Below are positions 32,989-44,300 of a stretch of 64,000 nucleotides of DNA, piece by piece. This stretch comes from Pagrus major. Taxonomy: Eukaryota > Chordata > Actinopteri > Spariformes > Sparidae. The notes beneath the pieces were generated by a model, which worked only from the letters and a program-made list of their open reading frames with translations, was not told the DNA's origin and did no database searches. The translations under genes were made by a program, and so were the position numbers. The DNA lies in the NCBI RefSeq assembly GCF_040436345.1, contig NC_133235.1, positions 18,934,660-18,998,659 on the forward strand. The letters are read 5' to 3'. Position 1 is the stretch's first letter. Every line of letters starts with the position of its first letter.

Positions 32989-35460
32989 CTAAACAAAGAC
33001 AAAGATACATTATTTATCAATCACACTTTCTATTTGAACACTTTTCACAAGTGGAAATTGGCAAGACAAAAATATGACCACTACTATACTAGTTACAATG
33101 TTTACTTAAATTTCAAGCTGTGTAAAAATGTCCACTCTAGCTGGCAGCATTATTTAGGACGCCCCATGTTTTATGTGGAAAATATTATTTTATGCCGTGT
33201 AACAGATGCCGTTGGCTTCTACAGGTTGGACCTTGCAGCAGACAAAATGACAGGTAACAAGTAGACTATAGGTAGTGTTCAACAAGACAGGAACTGGAAC
33301 ATTATATTTACCACTTTTTGAAGGATGGCGCTGTGAGATGGACTGTTTATGTATAATCAGTGATGGACAGAGTGCTAGTATATTATATGTGAGGATGGAG
33401 CTGACCCCTAAACGCTGAGAAGACTCTGAGGCGACTCACATTTTGTCAGTCAAATCAATACACTTTTGTTTTTTGGTGCGTTGATGTACTCAGCAATGCT
33501 GGCGGTTAACTTTACAAACTGTGGACACTAATGTTTTTACATCACAGATAAAGAAAGGCATGAAAACACGAGTTATACTGCAAGCTAAACAAGAGACTCA
33601 TGTAGGCTGATAATGACTGGCAGGTAACAGCATATGATCGTTCATAATGTTGTACTTGAAATATACATTAGCGAGACGTATATTTCACCAAAAATGTAAT
33701 TATAACAAATTTACTTATCATCAATGTTTATCTTTAGTGTTTGTTGTAATTAAGTATCTTTTTTCCTAATTTCTTTTCAAAATTATAAACAGCATCATAT
33801 TGTAGTGTAGCGAGTTAGTACTCTATCTTGCGTTGTGTAGTTGAAATAATGGCGCGCACACAGCCACTGTCCAGCTCGACCCACATTTAATGCTGACGAG
33901 AAACAGAATTACATTTCTTCACAGCCAGCTCTCAGCACAGTTCAGTACAGCAACACACGGGGTCCGGTAACAGCAGACTGTTGACTAATTATGCAGAATA
34001 AAATGACATGAAATAAATTCATCTTGCTGCTCAAACAGTTACACCACGAGGATTAGCCACGACGACATTAAGCTAACAAAGTTATGGACAACATCAAGCT
34101 AACAGTTACCAACATGTACAGCAACTTGCTCTACATACATTTCAATCATCCAACATCGTCACAAACACTAGTTGTTGTCGTCGGGAACTTATCTCTACAT
34201 GTACAGCTAATAAAACACACTTTTGTCCGTAACATTAATAGTATTTTGGCGGAGCTCTGTACAACACAACCTACCACGGGGTCCGGTACCAGCAGACTGT
34301 TGACTAATTAGGTGCACCTGTGAAGTCTGCAAGGGCCCATCCGAGTGTGGCGTTCAAATACCGTAGGAAATCTCAGTGGCGTGATACAAAATAATAGAAA
34401 CCATAATGAAGACAGCAAGACAGGTAGTAATGGCAAGTGAGATCATTAACTATACTAACTCTGTTACAGTAGCACCCCGTTGCCACAGACCAGGTTCCAA
34501 CGCCCTTTAAGGCAGATAAAGACAGACAGCAGCGTAGGATTGCAAATGTAAATCTTTTATTCAGCAAGGGCGGCTCAAAGCAAAAAGACAGGTTGGTTCC
34601 CATTTCCTTCATTCGTTGGGTTTACAAAACCGCTGACCCCGTACAAGTGGGACTGATACAAAAATGATTAATACTTAAATCAAAACAGCAAACAAAAATA
34701 AATATCACCAAGGCAGTGGCTCACTAACTGCAGACCAAACCAAACATCATTAATCCCATACAAGACAACATAATATGTTTGAAGAAAAACACAATAGAAA
34801 ATATAATTAATATATCAAACCCACCAACTATACAGCAGATTCCCAGTCAGATTTCCCCTCACAACCTTGGGCACTCATGCTACAACAAATCTTCAAACAA
34901 CATAAATGCACAACTAAGCATACAAAAAAACACTAAATCTCCCCCCCAAATGTAAAATGTACTTGTACCTCAAGCAGATGGTCTGCCCACACAAACTGCC
35001 GAAAAAAGGCAAGACGCCTCACCGACACTGGGACTTCCTAAGAACAGATAAATTAATTTGAATCTCAATTTAATTCAATTCACCCATGGAGCACACAACA
35101 GGCAGCGTGCCAGCCCTCCGCGGACAAGACAAAGGGTAAGTAGTTTATCTTAATATAAAGATTACTGTTCCTATCTACACAGTTATTTTGGTATGAAAAC
35201 CAGCATCTTAAATTTAGCCAAGTAGACTACTGAATCATATATTCCTGATATTTAAACCGAACAGGCAAAGCTTTCCCGTACCAATATGGCGGCCGCATTG
35301 ACGCATATACTCGACGGACGGTATAATATACGTACTCTCCAACGGACAGCAGTGGCTAATGTAATATCCATTTATTCATCTCTGGCTAACACTTGTATTT
35401 ACATACATTAATGGACTAACCACATCCATATGACATGCTTACATGCTTTTACTTACTTAC
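32989..35460. other. Upstream region of the multidomain gene, no coding gene seen
   Basis: AT-rich, with short spurious ORFs only. It should contain at least part of the first (5' UTR) intron, because the ATG exon starts at an acceptor. A 36-bp direct repeat is annotated separately. Confidence 0.4.
33956..34310. repeat. Pair of 36-bp direct repeats 319 bp apart
   Basis: CACGGGGTCCGGTA at 33956 and 34275, continuing CAGCAGACTGTTGACTAATTA after one differing base. The copies are 36 bp with one mismatch. The sequence between does not code. Confidence 0.85.
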
Positions 35461-35465
35461 TTTTT

Positions 35466-35468
<3 letters not shown>

Positions 35469-35535
<67 letters not shown>
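35469..35535. repeat. (AT)n microsatellite
   Basis: An uninterrupted AT dinucleotide run of about 66 bp. Confidence 0.97.
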
Positions 35536-35537
<2 letters not shown>

Positions 35538-35591
35538 CCTATGTTATAGTCCCCTGGGATTTATTTTGTTGAATATTTCCTAGTTAGTGAC

Positions 35592-36447
35592 CAGTGTTGC
35601 CGGTAACGCGCTACTTAGTAACGCGTTACTGTAGTCGGACTACTTTTTTCAGTAACGAGTAGTCTAACGCAACTACTATTCCAAAACTAGTAGTCAGATT
35701 AAAGTTACTTTTCTAAAACACCGTGCGTTACTATTTCTGCATTTCGGGGGAACGTGGGTTAGGTTAGATCTATATTTAGGCCTAGGCAGTGCTTAATTTG
35801 TAAATCATAAGGTGCCGGAACGCAAAGTACATATGACAGCTCAGGGATGACGAGACGGGCACAGGTCCCGGAACATATACAGACAACGTGCTGAAAACAA
35901 CATGAAAATGCCCACTCACCACGCTGTGGGACTTACAAGCCTCAATTTCAAATAATATCCATGGTATAAATGTTATTACGATCATTTACAATTATTTTAG
36001 GCTATACTCCGCACAGCACGGGCCAATGCCCACATCACCACAGGTGGGACTTACAGTACTATATAGTCAACAGGTCTAATGTGTAAAACAAAGCTTTTAC
36101 TAAATCACGTAAGTATGTATTACGTAAGAGTTTTTAAAAAAATGTTTACGTTAAGTCAAGAAAGACTGTCTTTTATTTATTTTTCATTTAAAAAACAAGT
36201 AAGCCTATTTCAAGGACATGTTTGCAAATGTTGGTGTCAATAAAGAGAGTATTGGCAGAACTGGTAGTCATTGTCATGTTATAGGGCCGGGCCGGGTCGG
36301 CGGGGGATCTGCTGAAAGTAACTAAAAGTAATCTAATTTAGTTACTTTTAAAAGCAAGTAGTCAGTAACTTAACTAAGTTACTTTTTAAAGAAGTAGTCA
36401 GTAGTCAGTAGTCGGATTACTGTTTCAAAGTAACTGTGGCAACACTG
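35592..36447. mobile_element. Non-autonomous hAT-type DNA transposon, 856 bp
   Basis: The ends are inverted repeats: CAGTGTTGCCGGTAACGCG on the left and GTAACTGTGGCAACACTG on the right. The element is flanked by a perfect 8-bp target-site duplication TTAGTGAC (35584-35591 and 36448-36455). An 8-bp duplication and CAGTGTTGCC-type ends are hAT hallmarks. No transposase is coded, so it needs a helper. The intact duplication suggests a fairly recent insertion. Subterminal GTAACGAGTAGTC-like motifs recur at both ends. Confidence 0.93.
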
Positions 36448-36827
36448 TTAGTGACTCCTCTGTGTAGATCCGACACAACAGCACCTTATCCGCTGCAGCT
36501 GCTGTTTATTAACAGTCATACTGTCAAAAGTACACAAAGTAACGAAAGCACAAATTTAAATCGTTACTTTCACCCCTTCTTTATTGATTTCACACCGATT
36601 GTTGAATGTAGACACGGACTGTATTTGTAGGTGATGATGAGTAAAGATAAGAGCAGCAGTGACCCACCTGAACAAACTCACGAATCATTTGGAGAAACTA
36701 CACAGATGCTGTTATAAAAAAGTGCAATATAAGTAAGAGAATAAACAGAAAGGAGCAATCGTACCTTCGGTCAGAAGTCTTGTGACACTGGTCTGTATCA
36801 CTTTCCAGTAAGAGGGAGTGGCTTGTA

Positions 36828-36840
36828 GAAAACGAAACCT
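36828..36840 (+). promoter_or_regulatory. ISRE-like motif upstream of the multidomain gene
   Basis: GAAAACGAAACCT fits GAAANNGAAAC, the core bound by interferon-regulatory factors. A possible noncoding first exon for the minus-strand gene ends with donor GAAG|GTACGA near 36765. The link to that gene is inferred; one such match in 64 kb can arise by chance. Confidence 0.35.
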
Positions 36841-36859
36841 AAATCATCTAACCAAACAC

Positions 36860-37600
36860 AGCACCAGTATCAGATTTTCTTTTGGCCATCTGTTGGTGAA
36901 GCTGGCCACATTGTGCTGCAGGAATGTTAATAAGCTCTGGGCTTTCTTGCCTTGTTTTCACCTCACTATTAACAGGGTTATACCAGACTCACTCCATTTC
37001 TATACATGCCTTATGTTGTTCTTTTCAAGTTACTGCCATGATTTGGCATGTTTTCTATTTATGAAAATACTGCAATTTAAAATTATTTAGATTTTTTTGG
37101 CCTGCATACCTACATGTTTTTAAACACCACAATGGAGAGAGAGAACAGCCAGTATTTATCAGTTGTATTGAACATTATAATGTGTGTCAGTTTCCCATAT
37201 TCCTCTAGTAACTTCTTGTAGGCTATATGTATTTAAATCTAATGCTTGAATGTAGTCAATGATATAATGTAAAACGGCCTACATTCTGCTCCTTCCATTA
37301 TATTTTTTAGTTTGTTGGTACCTTTCAGGTGCGGACAAATAAATCATTGGACCTCAGACTTTAGATAGATGCTCAAGGACCCATACAGAAAAATAAAGTT
37401 TGAATATAAAGGCTAAATTAATATAAACCTTAATATAAAACATACAAACCTACAGGTGTTACTTTTACACAGCCTGTATACCTACACAGGCTGTGTTCAA
37501 TTCTCTGACTTTTCTGTTTTCTGCACCTGTTAATTTTGTAGGTCAAAAACCAGCAGGGAAGCAGGGATGCATCAGCTGTTACCTCTCTTAACAACACACA
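36860..37600. other. Intergenic / ccdc24 3' side, no gene seen
   Basis: AT-rich sequence without recognisable ORFs. A minus-strand ATTAAA at 37616-37621 lies about 105 bp past the ccdc24 stop and is a candidate poly(A) signal. Confidence 0.4.
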
Positions 37601-37725
37601 TTTTCCAAACAAATCTTTAATCCACACAAACTTACAAGCACTCAAACCATTTTCGTTGTCGGTTTATAACACAAAGGTCGCCTGTGTCGTGTCACTGCTT
37701 TCTGGATGATGTGAAAGGCGATGTG

Positions 37726-40700
37726 TCAGACAGTGGCTACTAAGCTTTGCTGTAGGGTGACATCCTTCCCAAGATGACCGTTTTTACTTCTATCAAGTCC
37801 AGTGTTGCTCTTCCTGCTGCCACCTAAAGAATGAAGACTCTCAGAAGTACTCTTCCCTCTGTCATTGTCTGCCTGCACTGTTGTTGACACTAAGCCACCT
37901 CCACAGGTACTATTTTGTGTCTTTGATTTCCCTGCTGCTGACACAGAGTGCTCGACACTACTGCTGCTGTAACTGGCTGTATCACAGTGAGGGGATGAGG
38001 TGATAGTATTGATGTTTCTTCGCCTCCAGGTTGCGATGCCTCTTCTCACAGTCTGCGGTGACAAATCGAACTTTCTGCCTGGGCTGTGAATGCTGCGATG
38101 GGATGATAGATGGGTTTGGTGGATAGTTTTTATTTGAAAACTAGGACTACGACTGGGGGTCCTGCAGTGGAGATCAGCACTGTCTTGCTCTGCAGAAAGA
38201 CTGCAGTTGTGTGTGGTTTGAACCATTATCTGGTCGCTGACAGGCCCTGGAAGTGAAGTGGTGACGTGGCTGTTTGCATGCCAAGAAGAAGTGATCCTGT
38301 TGCAGATAGGTGTTTGTGTTTTCCTAAGTCCAGGGGAGGCTGATGTGCTTCTGAGCTGTCCATGAGTCCGAGTTAGTGAGAAACTATTAATTAGTTTAAC
38401 TGTTGCAGAGGTCTTGCTAGGAGGAGCGCCCAACGGTGGCCTGGGTTTGGTTTGGCACCGAGGAGGTGGGGGATGTGGTCGCATTAGGTCTGATGTAGTG
38501 TTTAAAGCTTGCAGCGTCTCCTCAGAAACCCTTTGTCCTGCTGATAGACTGGGAGAAAAGAATCACAATGGGATTCAGATCAAACATTTTCTTGCAAGAA
38601 AAAAATGAAAGGAAGTACAGTTAAAAGAGTTTGTTTTATATAAAAATAGCAACATCGTAGGAGCAGTTGTGAAGCAGCTATTTTAGGTATCAACTGTACA
38701 GTGTGAGTGTTACACCTTCCCTCTGCTGATCACAATGTGCAGCTCTTCTCATTCTAATGTGTATTATGTGCAGTTTCTGGTTCACCTGCTGGTCAGGCCT
38801 GATTGGAAGACCATGTATAGAGGGAGCAGGAAGACTGGCTCTCAGCAGCTGTCTGAAGCCATGTTTCCACTGTAGGAAATTTCCTCAGGGACAGGGAACC
38901 TTTGGAGCACCTCAGTGCAGGACCAGGGTCTGACTTAGGTAGAATTAGATTTTATTATCCCCTTAAAAGTCCCTGCTCACGTCGTAGTACTTTCCAACAT
39001 TATGAGAACTTCGGGGTTTCTGCTACTTTATACTTCCAATTCACTACAATTTGGAGGCAAATACACTTTTTACTCTACTAGATTTATGTGACAACTTTAG
39101 TTACTAGTTAGTTTGCAGATAGATGCTACATCAGAGCCAAAGAAGTGCATTATTAAATTAATTAATTTGATCAGTAATCAGATTACTAAAAACACTGATT
39201 CCAAATTGGAAAAATGTTTAATCAGATCTGATAATCAGGCTGCTAATTAGTCGACCTATAGTATACATACATGTAAATATATGTATAATTTACTTTGGCT
39301 TTTGATACTTGAGTACATTTAATATCAGACAACATTTGAGTACTTTTTACAACACTGAATATTTCTGATTGGTCGAGTACTCGCAGAATTTAATTTAGGC
39401 CACCATTCTGAAAGCTCTGCAGCTGCAAACCAGTTTGTTTCTTTTTCATTTAGCTTCGGCACGTCAGCATGGAGTTATAGAAGAAAGCATACGACTGATT
39501 ATTATTATAATATAGCAGACAACAATGGGCCAAATAGATTAGTTTAGTTTCTTGAAAAGTAGGTCCTGGGACTAAAAGTTCTGGTTTCTTTGGGTGGAAA
39601 TGCAGCTGAAGTTGCTTCCTTTTTAGTTACTTGTTTGTTGTGGGTTGTTTAAGTGCTGGAGGGGCGGCTTTGCTTTCTTTTGTTAAGTCCTATCATTCCT
39701 TCTTCATTTCATTCACCCATTAATTTGGGATCAAATTAATTTAAAAATGTGTTTCTCCTACTCCTCCACTTGGAGTCCTGAAAGCTAAACATACTAACCT
39801 GAATCTGCTTTTCAAATCCTTCAGAGGGAGAGGGGAGGAAGCTGGCGGTGGAGCAGCCAATGATGAGGGGTACAGCTCCAAGTCCATTTGTATAGCTCCT
39901 CTAAGCTCTTTTAACTCTGCACGTAAATAAACACAACAGCATTGAGTATTGAGTCCAAAACCATCCCTCTGAAGTAGGACTGAAATACACATTCAGAAAA
40001 CTATCAAATGATAGCAATCACTGTGTGCATAAGAAAAAGAAAATGCAAATTTTTGAGTGCTAAAAATGAACTCAGTTACAGTTTCACCCAGACTGCTCTC
40101 TAATGTACTCAAATTAGTTTGACTGTCTTTTGGTCCTCAATCGCTCTTTTTTATACTGAGTTCTACCAGCTAATTGAGGGAGGGTTGTAAATGAATTTAC
40201 AGATTAAATGGTTACGCTAAGATCAGGTGGGATCAGCGTAACCATTTAATCTGTAAATTCATTCTATGAGCTAAAAATGAAATGGGAGGGAAGAGATAAA
40301 GAGATCTCAAATATGTGTGAAACAATAATGTGCCACCAGATGGCAGCAAGCACCAAACAGTCGGTAAAAGGACTCACCTGCAAGTGTAGGGTCTGATTTA
40401 TCACCTTGACTCTTTTGTTTAATATTTTCCTGCCAGAAACACAACAGCAGAACACAGAGAGAGACAGAAGTTGTGTTACTCATGCAGCTCGAGTGTACTT
40501 CACCTATGGCACAAACTGGGACAAGTTCAGTGTAGTGACAGTTGTGGAAGAGGAAAAAGAGGCAAAAGAGGAGTTAAATGTATTAAACATGTTAAAGAAA
40601 GACTGGGTTCGGAAATAGCAAAGGAACAAGGAAAAACGGATAAAAATAAAAGCGGGAGAAATAGGAAAGGAATGTGTGTATGTATGTGTGCGTGTGAGCT

Positions 40701-40977
40701 ACTGTGAGTGAGTGAGTGACCACTAAACGATTGAGCAGCAGTGTTCCATCATAATTTGGCCTCAAATATCTATATACAGAGAAAATGAAAACCATAGTGC
40801 TGTGTGTGTGTTTGTGTGTGTGTGTGTGTCCATAGCTTGCGAAGACGTGACTGAAAAGTGTGTCTGCATGTGTTTGTTATGAGTGACTGGCAGCCTCCAC
40901 TCCTCATTTTAAATCAGCACAAAGACCAACAGAGAGCCTTTATAGGAACGACATAGACAATGCATATATAGTCCATT

Positions 40978-41045
<68 letters not shown>

Positions 41046-41235
41046 TCTCTCTCTCTCACACAAACATACACTAACCCAAACATACCCACAGCCTGGAGAC
41101 TGACAGTTAAAACATATATTTTCGGTCTATTTTCCCCAGTGGGATTCAGACCCAAAGCTCCTCGTGTTGTGTTTCAGAGCTGCAGACGGAGTGTGTGTGG
41201 CGTCTCTGACAGTCAAGTGAAATCAACTCTAAAGT

Positions 41236-41307
<72 letters not shown>

Positions 41308-44300
41308 CGAAAATAGGCTTTGTGGTCCATGTGGGGTTTCAACCCATTACTGTGGCGCTGTTTGCTGATATTTTAGGAAAGCTTGTATGTTACTGTCATT
41401 ATCTCAAACTTGAATCTCCAGAACCCATATCCACCTCTGCACAGCCAACATACACCCCACTTCTCTCGACTGGTTCAGAACCACAAACAGCAGGACAATT
41501 GGCGCCATTCCTGCTATAAAATCCAGTTGAAACCTGCTACTGATGGCTGCCATCTTTTCATCATGATCTAGCTGATCTACCAGTAAAAATCTTCGTCTTT
41601 CTGACAGAAAATCTACCATCAACTGGTTTCAGCAGCTGCTCATACATGCTCCACCAGCTTGACCAGAATATGGTTTAAATGTTTTATTCAGTGAGGTCAG
41701 TGTATGCAGGTCACACTCTGACCATTGATGGTGGTTAGTGGTGAAAAGGTTTGACCACATGTCCATCTTGTGTGACATGTCAGTGTAAGTATTCTCATTT
41801 AGCACATTAATTATTCCGAGATCATGTTTCCGTTATTTTTGATCAGAGCTCGAGCCTGTAACTACCGCAGAGGCATTCAACCTGGGAATGAATGCATCCT
41901 TTCCTCTTTCCCACTGGAGACAAGAGGAAGATGTTAGTGGGTGTAAGCAGGTTTTTTTGCCCAGTGTATAAAGGATAATGGGAAGATGACACCCTTGTCG
42001 CAATGTAAATTTTTTGCCTCTTCCAAGTGTGATGCTTTGACGCACATTGAAGTTCCTCTTATTCTTCGCCTATTTTTATATATTATTTATATATAAGATG
42101 CATGTTTGATAAAATCTTATACGTCTCTTTGTATCTCTGATGTTTCTCTGTAACTTTCCTATGTACTTTGCTGATTACCAAGTTGTTTTGGGATGTTTAT
42201 TATGGATGATTAACCACACCTGCCATCATAGAGCTTGTCAGCCTATGTGTGTGCATGATGTATAAATATGTGAGTGTTTTTTTCTTTTTCTAAAACAGTT
42301 CGACCTGATGAAGATCCAAATGGGATCAAAACATTGTCTTTATTAAACTTCTGTGGCATGGGGTAAGTGTGCAGGTATCATCTTCTTTTCATTCTGGTGG
42401 AGAACTGTGACAGACAAAATTACCTTTAACTTAATTTGGGGGGAGGTCAACATGCAGTGCACTAGTTTACAAAATATCCAGTTGTTAACTTTTAAAGTGA
42501 ATGAATATGTAAAGCTGCAGTAACAGTGCAGCCCACACTTAAGTGACGCTGTGTGCTCTATGTATGTATGTGGAAGTCAGTCTCGGATGGCTGCTGGCCA
42601 AAATAGGTCATTACAGTTCGGATCAATTTATGATCTGCAGCAACAAGATGCATTTAAAAGGCAATTTGATCAGACCTAACAAGCTGCTAAAAGCCTAATT
42701 TGGCTCAATTTAATGGCTAAAACCTTATATAATTTAATCAATAGCAATCTCAGTGGCGTCAAATGTGATGTTGATGAGAAAGTCATGACGGTCCTCAGGC
42801 AGGATACTTGAAACAATGTACTGTACACCTTAGTGACAAACAATTTTACAAGACATTTCTTGTCATTTGACAAATTTTCGACCACTAAAGACAGCAAAAA
42901 CTGCCCAAGACAGCTAATTACAGTTGGCCTTGAAATACAGAAAAACAGATGTTAACAATCATCATCGAAAAATATGAGGGTTCAATCTTTTTCTGCTTAG
43001 AATCCATCTGGTCTGCAGAAAAAGTCCTGTATCAGGCGTCAAACTAACTCACTCTCTGGTTCTCATATAATGCCAGACAAGCATGACAATGCAGCTAGAC
43101 TGTAGGTGTGTCTCTTTGTTAATGTGTGCGTGTGTCTAAATGTCTCTGTATGTATGCAGTAATTTGAGTGATTGAAAGGAGATCGATGTTACTCAGCACT
43201 GCAAAGCTCTTGGCCAGACAGATGGAAAAACAAGCTTAGACTGAGCCCTCACAGGTTTCCTATGTGTGCGTATGTGTGAGTTTGTGTTTGTGTGTGTAAA
43301 TGGAAACCTTGGAAGAATTTCAGTGCCAATAGCGAGTTAGCAGGTCTTACCTGAGAGACACAAAACTTTTATTTTTAGAAAAAACAACAACTTTTTAAAT
43401 GGGAAAAAAAATCTGCATTATGTAGAAAATACATAATGAAATGATACTATAGTATGTATAAATTAGGGATTTCATGGATTAATTGTCTGGTCAACTATCT
43501 TGACACTGTGCATTGTTGTAGACTAATTGTTCATCTGTGGTTTTAGCACAGTGCAGTAATAAGGGACATCATAATGCATCATAGTAGGCTATTTATAGAT
43601 TTCGAGATGGCCCTCTAACAAATGATGGTGGGCACAACTGTGGTTGTTGTTGAATGTAGATTCATTTCAACGATCATTTTCTTATCTTGTTGTGTGAGAG
43701 GGAAAGACTCCATCCTTGCAAGAAAGCAGTCGTGTTGTTACTGCAATGACACAGTATCTCCACTTCAGACAAGCTTGCAGGAGGTTCAGTTAACTCAACT
43801 GTGTAATGTTAGCGTTCATACACCTAGGTTACAAGTAATCCGCCCGCTAACAGATTTGGTTGCTTGGTTTTAGTGCTTTTGTTGTTGTAGTTCTCAAAAT
43901 TTCATAGAAATGTTATGTCTTCTTAATAGAAAACCAACAGCAAGATATGTAGCAAGACCGACATAAAATGTTACATTATAAGCCAGTGGTTCTGGTATAA
44001 CAGAAGTATACACTGTCGTACCACCAGACTACAGAGCAGCTTCTTTCCGTCATTCTCAGCACTTTGCCATAAAAGCACTTAAATTTTCAGAACCCGATCT
44101 GGTGCCAGGCATTAAGAATAACTATATAGAAAAAGCCAATCTTCTCACTGATGGTTTTGTTTGCTTATGTAGGTCAAACAGAGGCACCAGTATTAAATTG
44201 AGACTGTTTCATAACCAGTTGAAAGTTTCTTGCAGTATGTTGAAGGGTAAAGTGAGGTTCTAGGGGGTTAAGTACATCATATTATCCCCAGAGTAAAATC

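Noticed and set aside
37726-38484. 252-codon frame as a stand-alone gene
   Set aside because: The frame continues upstream to an acceptor at 38549 and joins the ccdc24 exons in phase.
40940-41519. Open frames across the two CA repeats
   Set aside because: The predicted proteins are Thr-His or Val-Cys runs made by the microsatellites.
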